The translations under genes and the position numbers were made by a program. From Crossiella sp. SN42 (GTDB taxonomy: Bacteria > Actinomycetota > Actinomycetes > Mycobacteriales > Pseudonocardiaceae): a DNA stretch of 64,000 nucleotides. The notes below the pieces were generated by a model that worked only from the letters and a program-made list of their open reading frames with translations, had not been told where the DNA came from and searched no databases. Shown piece after piece: positions 17,497 to 24,356 of this stretch (position 1 is the stretch's first letter; each line of letters opens with the position of its first letter). The stretch spans positions 363,867 to 427,866 of the forward strand of contig NZ_JAMHIV010000002.1 of NCBI RefSeq assembly GCF_023897065.1. Reading direction: 5' to 3'.

Positions 17497-17766
17497 GTGG
17501 CGCCCGATCCTGGCACCGGTGAGGCCGGTGTGGTCATCCCGTTGTCCGAGGTGTACCGCGAGGTCCGCGAGATGCACAACGAGACCAAGGAAGTCCGGAG
17601 CGAACTCGGCGCGCTGCGCACCGAACTGCGCGCCGAACTGCGCCCGGTCAACGACCACGAGTCCCGCATCCGCTCGCTGGAGCGCAAGGTGTGGATCGCC
17701 TCCGGCCTCGCCGCGGGCGCTGGCGCGGGCCTGACCAAGATCCTCAGCACCGTCTTGGGAGGCTGA
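17497..17766 (+). CDS. XhlA-like lysis-associated membrane protein
   Basis: 89 residues. GTG at 17497 is chosen because AAGGAG lies five bases upstream; a GTG at 17449 has no such site. A charged coiled coil (EVREMHNETKEVRSELGALR) is followed by a single C-terminal hydrophobic segment (WIASGLAAGAGAGLTKIL), the layout of XhlA/haemolysin-type proteins that act with holin and endolysin. It lies directly upstream of the endolysin. Confidence 0.6.
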   Translation: MAPDPGTGEAGVVIPLSEVYREVREMHNETKEVRSELGALRTELRAELRPVNDHESRIRSLERKVWIASGLAAGAGAGLTKILSTVLGG

Positions 17767-17768
17767 CC

Positions 17769-18590
17769 GTGATCCCGTCCCCGCACCACTCCAGCCGTGG
17801 TGGCGCGCGCGTGCGCCTGGTCGTCATCCACACCGCCGAGGGTGCCCGCACGGTCGAGTCCCTGGGCCGGTTCTTCCAGGGCAAGACCCAGGCGTCCAGC
17901 CACGTCGGCATTGATGACCACCGCGTCGAGCAGTACGTGAACTACGACCGCGCGGCGTGGACGCTGCGGTCGGGCAACCCGATCTCCGACAACGCGGAGC
18001 TGTGCGGCTTCGCCGCCTGGGATCGCGCGGAGTGGTTGCGGCACCCGCGGATGCTCGAGCTGGCGGCGGCCTGGATCGCCGGGCGCTGCCGGGCGCGGGG
18101 CATCCCGCTGCGCAAGCTCACCCCCGCCCAGGTCGCCGCGGGCGAGCCCGGCGTGATCGGGCACCACGACTGGACGGTGGGCAAGAAGGAGGGGTCCCAC
18201 TGGGACCCCGGACCGCAGTTCCCCTGGGACCTCGTGATGGCCAAGGCCAGCGGGTCCCCGACGCACGGAGGTTTCCTCATGGCCCTGTCCGACCACGATC
18301 AGGCCGTCTTGCTGGAGGCCGCGAACGCGGTGCTGCTCGGCGAGGCCGGCAAGCGCAGCGCGGGCCGGACCGCGCTGGCCATCGACGAGGCCCGCAACGC
18401 CTCGCTGTCCACCCTCGGAGAGGTCGCCGGACTCCGCGCGGCCGTCGAGCGCCTGGCCGCGGCCGTCGGCGGTGACCCGGTCACCGCCGACGAGCTGAAG
18501 GCCGCGGTGCGCCAGGGCATCGCGGAGTCGACGTTCCGGCTCACCGGCGCCCAGATCACCCCCACCACCGGAGAGGACCCCACCGCATGA
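17769..18590 (+). CDS. Endolysin, N-acetylmuramoyl-L-alanine amidase (amidase_2 type)
   Basis: 273 residues, GTG two bases after the previous stop. It cleaves the amide bond between N-acetylmuramate and L-Ala of peptidoglycan at lysis. Zinc ligands are visible: His21 in VIHTAEG, His132/His133 in GHHDW and Asp146 in HWDPG. The catalytic domain covers residues 1-160; the rest is a helical, Ala-rich tail without a recognised wall-binding repeat. It has no signal peptide, so export depends on the holin, whose gene overlaps the stop by four bases. Confidence 0.87.
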   Translation: MIPSPHHSSRGGARVRLVVIHTAEGARTVESLGRFFQGKTQASSHVGIDDHRVEQYVNYDRAAWTLRSGNPISDNAELCGFAAWDRAEWLRHPRMLELAAAWIAGRCRARGIPLRKLTPAQVAAGEPGVIGHHDWTVGKKEGSHWDPGPQFPWDLVMAKASGSPTHGGFLMALSDHDQAVLLEAANAVLLGEAGKRSAGRTALAIDEARNASLSTLGEVAGLRAAVERLAAAVGGDPVTADELKAAVRQGIAESTFRLTGAQITPTTGEDPTA

Positions 18591-18802
18591 CCGTCTTCCT
18601 AAGGGCCGCGCTTGAGCGCGCGCTCAAGACCTTCGCCCAAGTGCTCGGTGCGCTGCTCGCCATCGACGGCATCGGCCTGCTGGACGCCCCGTGGGGGGCG
18701 GCCCTGTCCACCGCGGGCATGGCCGCCGTGCTGTCGGTGCTGTCCTCGGTCGCCTCGCGGCCGGTCGGCGAGCCGGGCACGCCCAGCCTCACCCGCGAGT
18801 AA
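18587..18802 (+). CDS. Holin (r1t-like)
   Basis: 71 residues, ATG overlapping the endolysin stop. The N-terminal segment FLRAALERALKTFAQVLGAL is the usual start of r1t-type holins; two hydrophobic segments follow (residues about 14-30 and 38-56) separated by LLDAPWGAALS, and the tail is short and hydrophilic. It would form the membrane lesion that releases the amidase. It is the last gene of the late transcript. Confidence 0.82.
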   Translation: MTVFLRAALERALKTFAQVLGALLAIDGIGLLDAPWGAALSTAGMAAVLSVLSSVASRPVGEPGTPSLTRE

Positions 18803-18805
18803 CGC

Positions 18806-18825
18806 TGTCGGCCAGCTGGCCGACA
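18806..18825. repeat. 20-bp perfect palindrome between holin stop and terminator
   Basis: TGTCGGCCAG followed by CTGGCCGACA is a perfect palindrome with no loop, four bases after the holin stop and seven bases before the terminator stem. A loopless palindrome is a poor RNA hairpin and may be a protein binding site; its function is unknown. Confidence 0.7.
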
Positions 18826-18832
18826 CAGCACT

Positions 18833-18870
18833 GCGGCCCCACCCTTCCCGCGCCGGGAGGGTGGGGCCGC
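18833..18870. terminator. Terminator of the prophage late operon
   Basis: Perfect stem GCGGCCCCACCCTTCC / GGGAGGGTGGGGCCGC with a small loop, followed by TTTCGCGTT. It lies between the holin (+) and the convergent minus-strand operon and may serve both. Confidence 0.85.
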
Positions 18871-18883
18871 TTTCGCGTTCCGG

Positions 18884-19276
18884 TCAGCTCGGCGTGCGCG
18901 TGCCGTTCAGCGGATCGCCCGCGACCTCCAGCGGAACCGGCACCCCGCCGAAGTCGGTGTCGTCGTCGGCCGCCCACTCCAGCCGGTACAGCTTCGTGCC
19001 CCAGTAGATGTGTTCTCGGCGGCAAGAATCCTCGTCACACTGGTAGACCCAGCACAGATCCTTGCCGGGGATTCGGTGGGCCTGGGTCAGCGTCAGGTGC
19101 CCACGACGGCACTCCGTGCACTTCGGCGCCGGGTGCGACGTCGGGTCGTATCCGAGACGTCGTCTGGTGCCGACGTTGATCCACACCGGTTGCGGCGGAT
19201 CGACGTCGCAGCCGTCCTCCCCGTCCCCGTAGTAGCCCTGGTAGCCGTAGTCGTAGTCCACGTCCAAGGTGGCCAT
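18884..19276 (-). CDS. Unknown acidic protein with Cys pairs (last gene of minus-strand operon)
   Basis: 130 residues. The internal ATG at 19276 is preferred because GAAGAGGA lies just upstream; an in-frame ATG seven codons earlier has no clear site. The N-terminus is very acidic and Tyr/Gly-rich (DVDYDYGYQGYYGDGEDG). The middle has CTECRRGHL and, later, CWVYQCDEDSCRREH, a Cys/His pattern suggesting a zinc ribbon. No family is recognised. It ends 13 bases from the late terminator. Confidence 0.6.
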   Translation of the reverse strand: MATLDVDYDYGYQGYYGDGEDGCDVDPPQPVWINVGTRRRLGYDPTSHPAPKCTECRRGHLTLTQAHRIPGKDLCWVYQCDEDSCRREHIYWGTKLYRLEWAADDDTDFGGVPVPLEVAGDPLNGTRTPS

Positions 19277-19361
19277 GGTCCTCTTCCCCCTTGCCATTGG
19301 GTCCCTGCCTGCTCGTCTGCGCGCTCGTGCGGGGCGTTACCACCGCCACCCGGTCGTGCGG

Positions 19362-19526
19362 TCAGCGGAACATCCACGTCACGCCGTGCCACAGCTCGTC
19401 GAACACCGAGCTGACGTACTCCAGCAGCTGCTGCGGATCGCCGCCCAGCAGCAGCCACACCACCACGGCCGCGGCGGTGGCCAGCACCAGGCCCACTGTC
19501 CACCACTTGCTTGGCGTGCCCGTCAC
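19362..19526 (-). CDS. 54-residue single-pass membrane protein
   Basis: GTG start overlapping the stop of the upstream 333-residue gene by four bases. A short polar start (MTGTPSKW) is followed by a hydrophobic segment (residues about 9-27, WTVGLVLATAAAVVVWLLL) and an amphipathic Trp-containing tail (EYVSSVFDELWHGVTWMF). It is too small for family assignment. The coupled start and the membrane design support a real gene. Confidence 0.6.
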   Translation of the reverse strand: MTGTPSKWWTVGLVLATAAAVVVWLLLGGDPQQLLEYVSSVFDELWHGVTWMFR

Positions 19527-20524
19527 GTCGTGGTCCCGCCACCGAGCAGGGTCACCTGGTCGGCTGGGACGGTGACCGTCCCACTGCCGTGCACCCGGAT
19601 CACGTAGCTTGTCGGCGCGCCGATGGGACCCCACAGGCACCGATCAACGGCGCCCTCTGCCTGCTCGCCGTCGACCACGGCGACGACGCAGGCACCGGGC
19701 GGGTGCCCGTCGGCCGTGCTGCACACCAGCAAGTCCAAGACGTCCAGCGCCCCGTCCAGGTTGATGAAGCCCTCCACGGTGTAGCCGCGGTAGTCCGAGG
19801 GCTGGAGCGCCTGTTCGACGCGGTGCAGGAGGTGTGCGGCCAGCCGGGCATGCTTGCCGTCACCGGAGGCGAGCCCGGCCAGCACGTCCTGGGCATGCGT
19901 CACCGCGCCGGTGGCACCCAGGTGTCTGCGCGCAGCCCGGTCCAGCTCCGCGCACATGGCATCCACCACCGAGGGGTAGCCGGTGGCCACCAGCTCATCC
20001 AGCATCACGGGATTGGGAATGACCTTGGGCTGGTGGTGCATGGCCAGCACGAAGCCCAGCGCCAGCGCCAGCTGAGTCTGGCGGCCGGAGTGGGATTCGC
20101 CCGCCTCCGGGAACATGTCGACGAGGTGCCAGGCCCTGTTCGCAGGCGGGTTCGCGGCCAACCGGGTGTGGTGGGTGAGCATGGACTCCGTCCACCGACG
20201 GACGCGCGACCACTCCTTCTGTCGTCGTCGCCACACCCGCGCGTGTGTCGCCTCCCACCAGGTGCCCGCTGGCGGCGCCGGGGGCTGGGCGTACCAGTCC
20301 GACCAGTGCGCACCCTCGGCCACCGCCAGCCCGTCTGCTGCTTGCTGCTCCATGTCTCCCCCTCGCTCTGCGATCGGTGCCGGGTCAGGCGGGGACCCGG
20401 CCAGGATCCTGGCCAAGCCAGCGTCCATCACTTCTTGATCAACAGGCATCGCAGCGAAGCGCCGCCGGACCGTCTCCAGCGCCTCGGCGAACTCGTCGTC
20501 CGTGGAACCGTTCACCGCGCCCAC
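19523..20524 (-). CDS. Unknown 333-residue protein
   Basis: GTG at 20524 is chosen (GAGGAG 9 bases upstream, 4 bases after the previous stop); the frame is open further upstream but overlaps the preceding gene there. The N-terminal third is helical (DEFAEALETVRRRFAAM) and Trp/Arg-rich in the middle (WSDWYAQ, RVWRRRQKEWSRVRRW); the centre is a helical bundle (LALALGFVLAMHHQPK, then ELDRAARRHL); the end is beta-rich. It has no signal peptide and no recognised catalytic motif. It is the largest product of the operon and the most likely effector if the operon has one. Confidence 0.6.
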   Translation of the reverse strand: MGAVNGSTDDEFAEALETVRRRFAAMPVDQEVMDAGLARILAGSPPDPAPIAERGGDMEQQAADGLAVAEGAHWSDWYAQPPAPPAGTWWEATHARVWRRRQKEWSRVRRWTESMLTHHTRLAANPPANRAWHLVDMFPEAGESHSGRQTQLALALGFVLAMHHQPKVIPNPVMLDELVATGYPSVVDAMCAELDRAARRHLGATGAVTHAQDVLAGLASGDGKHARLAAHLLHRVEQALQPSDYRGYTVEGFINLDGALDVLDLLVCSTADGHPPGACVVAVVDGEQAEGAVDRCLWGPIGAPTSYVIRVHGSGTVTVPADQVTLLGGGTTT

Positions 20525-20528
20525 CAGG

Positions 20529-20759
20529 TCACGGCTCCTCCCGCTGGTCGGGGTCCGGCTGCCAGGTGACGGTACGTCTCCACCGGCCGTTGCCGCGCGG
20601 TCGCAGCGGCACCCCGGCGGCCAGGACCGCGCGCCGGACCTTGTGCGGCTGCATGCCGGCGGCTGCGGCGAGGACGCCCAGCGGCTGCGGCACAGCACGG
20701 AACCGGCGGACCAGGTCCCTCGCCTCAAGAGCGGGGTGGGCGCGGCTGGGGCTGGTCAT
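20529..20759 (-). CDS. Small putative helix-turn-helix protein
   Basis: 76 residues, ATG overlapping the upstream stop (ATGA). The segment LVRRFRAVPQPLGVLAAAAGMQPHKVRRAVLAAGVPLR has the spacing of a helix-turn-helix DNA-binding unit (helix, Gly turn, basic recognition helix), like the DNA-reading part of small phage or transposon proteins. The tail is basic with Trp. The identification is structural inference. Confidence 0.55.
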   Translation of the reverse strand: MTSPSRAHPALEARDLVRRFRAVPQPLGVLAAAAGMQPHKVRRAVLAAGVPLRPRGNGRWRRTVTWQPDPDQREEP

Positions 20760-21010
20760 TCGACCACCTCACCGGGGACGACCCGGGGCTGCTTCGGGTT
20801 CCGCATCTCCTGGTGCAGGTCCAGCAGGTGCGCCAAGTTCACCGACGCGCTGGCCAAGCCCATCTCCTGGTGCTCGGTCAGGGCCGCCGCTACCGGGTCG
20901 CGCCGCTTCAGCCGCCTTGCGGTCTGCACCTTGGTGGCCGCTTCGACGATGGTCTCCAACGACATCAGGATCGACCCGACCAGCAGGGCGCGTTCTTCCT
21001 GCTCGGTCAC
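20756..21010 (-). CDS. Small helical protein of unknown function
   Basis: 84 residues, ATG overlapping the upstream stop by four bases; its own stop overlaps the next ATG likewise. It is almost entirely helical (EERALLVGSILMSLETIVEAA, then LASASVNLAHLLDLHQEM), with the look of an oligomerising or coiled-coil adaptor. Not recognised. Confidence 0.6.
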   Translation of the reverse strand: MTEQEERALLVGSILMSLETIVEAATKVQTARRLKRRDPVAAALTEHQEMGLASASVNLAHLLDLHQEMRNPKQPRVVPGEVVE

Positions 21011-21684
21011 CGCAGGCTCGTTCCCGTGGCGGAGGTGGGCGCCACCGCCACGGCTCGCAGCTCCACCTCCGCCACCTGAGCCCGGCCTTCGGGGGATGCG
21101 GCGCGGTCCACGCGCGCCGTGGCCGGGCCAGTGCGCGCCGACGGCCGGACTGCAACGGGCTGCCGGTGCGGTAGGTCAGCAGGGGCGGCGGGCGGGTTGT
21201 TGAATCCCTCCGCCGCCCCCACCCGGGCAGTTCGCGCTTGCCCGGGTCCACCAGCCTCGGGGGGTTGGCTGGGGTTCAGGGCGGGGACGGCTCGGCGGTC
21301 CGTCCCCGCAGTCCGGCGCTGGTCGGGAAGGACCACGCCCGCCACCGGGATGAGCACACCGGCTCGCACGAGGGCGAGGGCCTGCGGTTCCGGGCCGGGG
21401 GCAGCGGCCCCGACCGCCACCCCCGGTTGCCCAGCTGCACTGTGTGCGGGCGACAGCGATGGCCCGTGCAACAGGGACGGGTGGGCGGTGACGGCGGGCC
21501 CGGCTGGATGGGCGTCCGCCGCCACCGTTCCCCGGCGGACCGGCCGCGCGGCACTCGGTGCGCGGTGGGGGACCCAGTCGGGCCGGGGGTCTCGGTGCTG
21601 CTCGCGGGTCAGGTCGAGCAGCGGCAGGAGGACGAGCAGGCTCCAGACCAGCGCGGTCGCCCACCATGGGGTGCCGGGGATCAT
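21007..21684 (-). CDS. Membrane-anchored Pro/Ala-rich protein of unknown function
   Basis: 225 residues. ATG overlaps the stop of the 40-residue gene. One N-terminal hydrophobic segment (residues about 7-24, WATALVWSLLVLLPLLDL) is followed by a 200-residue low-complexity Ala/Pro/Arg region. Because such composition is also typical of shadow frames in GC-rich DNA, the evidence that it is real is the clean four-base overlaps at both ends and the N-terminal membrane segment. Confidence 0.5.
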   Translation of the reverse strand: MIPGTPWWATALVWSLLVLLPLLDLTREQHRDPRPDWVPHRAPSAARPVRRGTVAADAHPAGPAVTAHPSLLHGPSLSPAHSAAGQPGVAVGAAAPGPEPQALALVRAGVLIPVAGVVLPDQRRTAGTDRRAVPALNPSQPPEAGGPGQARTARVGAAEGFNNPPAAPADLPHRQPVAVRPSARTGPATARVDRAASPEGRAQVAEVELRAVAVAPTSATGTSLR

Positions 21685-21803
21685 CGCCAGTCCCGCGGGT
21701 TCTGGCGGTCACCGGGGCCACCGCCGCGCCGGAACCACGCGACCAGGAACGCCGTCGAGACCACCACGGCGGCTGCCACCATCACCCACGCCTGGGTGCT
21801 CAC
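21681..21803 (-). CDS. 40-residue single-pass membrane protein
   Basis: GTG start overlaps the upstream stop (GTGA) and the stop overlaps the next ATG (CGATGAT), so it is a linked link in the chain. Sequence: short start MSTQAW, hydrophobic segment VMVAAAVVVSTAFLVAWF (residues about 7-24), then basic RRGGGPGDRQ tail, giving an N-out/C-in single pass by the positive-inside rule. It falls below usual gene-calling length limits. Confidence 0.6.
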   Translation of the reverse strand: MSTQAWVMVAAAVVVSTAFLVAWFRRGGGPGDRQNPRDWR

Positions 21804-22033
21804 GGCCGGGCCTGGGGACTGGGGGTGTTGCGCACGCGCCGGGCGATCCGGACGACCTCGGTCAGGTGCTCGCTGAGCGTGAGCGCGTCCTCATCGGTCA
21901 GGAGCGCGGGGTCACCGGTGCTGGCCTGGACGAACACCTGGCCGTCCGCGGTGACCCCCGTCCAGATCGCCACCTCGGCACCAGAGCGGCGGCGAGCGGG
22001 AGCCCATCTTTTCTCGATGTGTCGGCCGGCCAC
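21800..22033 (-). CDS. Small protein of unknown function, first gene of minus-strand operon
   Basis: 77 residues. GTG at 22033 is chosen because GGGAGG lies five bases upstream; an upstream start at 22078 lacks one. Basic N-terminus (GRHIEKRWAPARRRSG), a strand pair (EVAIWTGVTADGQVFVQAS) and a helix (TDEDALTLSEHLTEVVRIARRV). It is divergent from the XRE regulator with a 251-base control region between them. Similar small proteins often neighbour XRE/DUF397 pairs in actinomycetes, but no function is known to me. Confidence 0.6.
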   Translation of the reverse strand: MAGRHIEKRWAPARRRSGAEVAIWTGVTADGQVFVQASTGDPALLTDEDALTLSEHLTEVVRIARRVRNTPSPQARP

Positions 22034-22103
22034 CGCTGCCTCCCTGGTCGTGGGGCCAGCGGCCCAGCCCGCTGACACCGGACCAGGCCGCTGGAGTGTT
22101 TGG

Positions 22104-22137
22104 CCCGCCCCGCAAACCTGTGAGAGTGCGGGGCGGG
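22104..22137. repeat. Hairpin in the divergent control region
   Basis: Perfect 11-bp arms CCCGCCCCGCA / TGCGGGGCGGG separated by 12 bases, between the minus-strand operon and the XRE gene. It looks like a terminator but lies upstream of both units, so it is more likely an insulator or a leader structure. Confidence 0.5.
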
Positions 22138-22169
22138 TGCCACCTGCCGAACATCCGGGAACAGGCGCA

Positions 22170-22196
22170 GAGGAAACGTACCGCAGGAATTTCCTC
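22170..22196. promoter_or_regulatory. Candidate operator upstream of the XRE regulator
   Basis: Inverted repeat GAGGAAA / TTTCCTC (13-base spacer) in the most AT-rich part of the divergent region, about 90 bases before the XRE start. It is a reasonable binding site for a dimeric regulator; the assignment is inference. Confidence 0.35.
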
Positions 22197-22284
22197 AGCG
22201 CGTTGCCCCCGTCGGGTGAACTCTCGCCGAGGTGCGATGGCGGACAGTGCAGGATGGGGATTACCGATCACGTGGAGGAGCACC

Positions 22285-23139
22285 ATGGCGAGAAACCCGG
22301 GGCCGACGATCCGTCGCTGGCAGCTCGGTGAAGAGCTGCGCGACCTTCGCGAGCAGGCTGGTGTGACCGCGCGAGATGCAGCCAATGAGATCGAAGTGAC
22401 CACCGGAACGCTGTCGAAGATCGAGGGTGGTCGCCAAGCGATCAAGGTCCCTTACGTCAAGCTGCTGGCGCTGAAGTACGGCGCGGCCGAAGACCGGCGG
22501 CAGCGACTACTCGCCCTCGCTGAAGAGGCGGCTCAGCCGGGATGGTGGGTGACCTACGGCCGGTTGGTGCCGGACTGGTTCAAGTTGTACTTGAGCTACG
22601 AGAGCGAAGCGTCGCAGATCCGCACCTACACGTCCGAACTCGTTGACGGCCTGCTTCAGACCGAGGACTACGTCCGCGCCCTGCTGCGGATCAACCGGCC
22701 GACCATCACCGATGCCGAGCTTGATCAGCAGGTTCGGCTACGGCTGGAGCGCCAGAAGATCCTGACGAGCGCCGATCCTCCGCACTTTCATGTCGTGTTC
22801 AACGAGGCCGTGCTGCGTCGCCCGGTCGGCGGCCGCGATGTGATGCGCTCGCAATTGCGCCGGATCAACGAGCTACTCGATCTGCCGAACGTCGAGGCGC
22901 AGGTGTTGATGTTCGACGCCGGGGAGCATCCAGCCATGACGTCTCCGTTCACCATGCTCGGGTTCGACGCCGAGCCACGGATGAACACGGTCTACCTGGA
23001 AAACGGCCGTGGATCGCTCTACTTGGAGAAGAAGCCCGACCTGGACCTGTACGGCGGGAAGTTCACCACGCTGACCAAGATGGCCCTCAGCGCGAAGGCG
23101 ACGCGGAAGGAGATCGCTAGAGTCGCGGCGAACCTGTGA
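22285..23139 (+). CDS. XRE-family regulator with DUF5753 domain
   Basis: 284 residues. ATG at 22285 is fixed by GGAGGAG five bases upstream. Residues 15-70 are a Cro/C1-type helix-turn-helix (LREQAGVTARDAANEIEV, then TLSKIEGGR); residues 100-280 are the DUF5753 ligand-like domain typical of actinomycetes (SEASQIRTYTSELVDGLLQT, then FNEAVLRRPVGG and NTVYLENGRGSLYLE). These regulators are nearly always paired with a DUF397 protein, as here, and control development or act as toxin-antitoxin-like pairs. It could be prophage cargo or, less likely, host. Confidence 0.9.
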   Translation: MARNPGPTIRRWQLGEELRDLREQAGVTARDAANEIEVTTGTLSKIEGGRQAIKVPYVKLLALKYGAAEDRRQRLLALAEEAAQPGWWVTYGRLVPDWFKLYLSYESEASQIRTYTSELVDGLLQTEDYVRALLRINRPTITDAELDQQVRLRLERQKILTSADPPHFHVVFNEAVLRRPVGGRDVMRSQLRRINELLDLPNVEAQVLMFDAGEHPAMTSPFTMLGFDAEPRMNTVYLENGRGSLYLEKKPDLDLYGGKFTTLTKMALSAKATRKEIARVAANL

Positions 23140-23155
23140 GAGAAAGGGGTGCGGG

Positions 23156-23356
23156 ATGGCCCCGGACCTGGATCGCCTGGACTGGCGAAAGAGCAGCTAC
23201 AGCGGAGGTGAAGGAGGTCAGTGCGTCGAGGTTGCGCGCACCTCCGAGATGGCTGCGGTCCGTGACTCAAAAAATCCAAGTGGCGGAGTGCTCGTGTTCA
23301 ACCCGGCAGCCTTCCAGAGGTTCCTGGACGACCTGCCGGGACTCCCGAGCGCCTGA
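23156..23356 (+). CDS. DUF397 protein
   Basis: 66 residues, ATG with GAAAGGGG upstream, 16 bases after the XRE gene. It carries the family motifs WRKSSYSGGEGGQCVEVA, then VRDSKNP, and FQRFLDDL near the end. DUF397 proteins partner with XRE/DUF5753 regulators and modulate them; in Streptomyces such pairs (for example WhiJ-like) influence differentiation. The function here is inferred from pairing. Confidence 0.9.
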   Translation: MAPDLDRLDWRKSSYSGGEGGQCVEVARTSEMAAVRDSKNPSGGVLVFNPAAFQRFLDDLPGLPSA

Positions 23357-23362
23357 CGAGAA

Positions 23363-23401
23363 AGCGAGGGCGGGGCGCGACGTGTGCGCCCCGCCCTCGC
23401 T
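23363..23401. terminator. Bidirectional terminator after DUF397
   Basis: 16-bp perfect stem AGCGAGGGCGGGGCGC / GCGCCCCGCCCTCGCT with a 7-base loop between the DUF397 gene (+) and the convergent lipoprotein gene (-). There is no long T-run, as is common in GC-rich actinomycetes. Confidence 0.8.
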
Positions 23402-23429
23402 CATGTCCGGACGGCTCCGAGCGTATCGA

Positions 23430-23894
23430 CTACTTCGCCTCCCACCGCTGGCAGCCCCGCACCTCGAAGGCCTTGTCCCCCTTGGCGATCGTCACGGTCG
23501 CCGGGCCGCGGCCGTAGCCGTTGGCCACGATCCCCGACGTCTCGCCGGAGGTGTCGCGCCGCCGCGCCCAGTAGCAGCCGTCCGGGCGGCCCTGCGTGGC
23601 CCCAGCGGTCCGGTAGGTGCCCGGCTCGATGTCCTGGCCGACGAGGTAGAGGCCGTCTCCGTCGATGTGCCGCACGGGCCCGGCCTGCGTGGTCGCCTCG
23701 CTGGCCACCTGGGACGGCGTGGCCACGCGGAGCGTCGGCAGCAGTTGCCCGCCGCCCGGCTCGGCCGGCACCTGGCACCCGAGCGCGGTCAGCCCGACCA
23801 ACGCGAGCACGGACAGCACGCCGAGCAGCCCCGGCCAGACCCGCTGTCGCCCCTGCTCTGTCCCAGATCTGTCCCAACGAAGATCCTTTTTCAT
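23430..23894 (-). CDS. Putative secreted lipoprotein of unknown function
   Basis: 154 residues, ATG with GAAGGGGAAG upstream. A basic start (MKKDLRW) and hydrophobic segment (residues about 20-40) end in LTALGC, a lipobox-like site at Cys40. The mature part carries a motif seen in many actinobacterial surface proteins: DIEPGTYRTAG, then CYWARRRDTSGE and TVTIAKGDKAFEVRGCQRW with two Cys likely bridged. The gene's leader lies exactly at the junction with the rtcB fragment, so it is probably the outermost prophage gene. Confidence 0.65.
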   Translation of the reverse strand: MKKDLRWDRSGTEQGRQRVWPGLLGVLSVLALVGLTALGCQVPAEPGGGQLLPTLRVATPSQVASEATTQAGPVRHIDGDGLYLVGQDIEPGTYRTAGATQGRPDGCYWARRRDTSGETSGIVANGYGRGPATVTIAKGDKAFEVRGCQRWEAK

Positions 23895-23930
23895 GACCTG
23901 CGCTTCCCCTTCTGTCGCAGGTCAGAGTGC

Positions 23931-24353
23931 ATGCACGAGATCAACTGCCCCGCGCTCCTTGGCCACCACAACTACGTCGCCGAGGAGACCCACTTCGGCG
24001 AGGACCTGCTGGTCACCCGCAAGGGCGCGATCCGCGCGGGCCAGGGCGACCTGGGCATCATCCCCGGCTCGATGGGCACCGGCTCCTACATCGTCCGCGG
24101 CCTGGGCAACCCGGACTCCTTCTGCTCGGCCAGCCACGGCGCGGGCAGGCGGATGTCCAGGAACCAGGCGCGCAAGCGGTTCACCGCCGAGGACCTGGCG
24201 GCGCAGACCGCGGGGGTGGAGTGCCGGAAGGACACCGGGGTGGTGGACGAGATTCCGGCCGCGTACAAGGACATCGACCAGGTCATCGCCAACCAGGCCG
24301 ACCTGGTCGAGGTGGTGGCCAAGCTCCGCCAGGTCGTCTGCGTCAAGGGCTGA
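23931..24353 (+). pseudogene. rtcB: 3' fragment of rtcB (RNA-splicing ligase), broken
   Basis: 140 residues matching only the C-terminal third of RtcB, the GTP-dependent RNA 3'-phosphate ligase. Visible family motifs: HHNYVAEETHFGED, VTRKGAIRAGQGDLG, IIPGSMGTGSYIVRG and the guanylylation motif SASHGAGRRMSR (His69 of the fragment), ending QVVCVKG. The N-terminal two thirds with the metal ligands Asp, Cys and two His are absent. Homology starts at HEINC; five residues PALLG interrupt the conserved Cys-His-His-Asn motif. Upstream sequence is unrelated, consistent with insertion of the prophage into the gene. Confidence 0.85.
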
Positions 24354-24356
24354 GCG

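Larger units (their letters stand above)
1..23930 (+). mobile_element. Prophage, right part (left part outside window)
   Basis: The block from the first base to about 18.87 kb is an uninterrupted siphovirus late region in standard order (terminase, portal, scaffold, capsid, connectors, tail, lysis). I extend the element to about 23.93 kb because host homology resumes there as the 3' part of rtcB, whose 5' part is not in the window; the genes between (minus-strand small-gene operon, XRE/DUF397, lipoprotein) would then be prophage cargo. No integrase, excisionase or replication gene is present, as expected if they lie at the other end. The late region is seen directly; the exact right boundary is inference from the broken rtcB. 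Confidence 0.6.

Noticed and set aside
19010..20569. Plus-strand open frames opposite the minus-strand small-gene operon
   Set aside because: The minus strand has coupled starts, ribosome sites and plausible protein composition; the plus frames have none.
21119..22075. Plus-strand frame opposite the 225- and 77-residue genes
   Set aside because: Low-complexity Arg/Gly/Pro sequence without start signals; the minus frame has clean overlaps at both ends.
23895..23930. tRNA as the attachment site of the prophage
   Set aside because: No tRNA cloverleaf is visible; host homology at the junction is rtcB.
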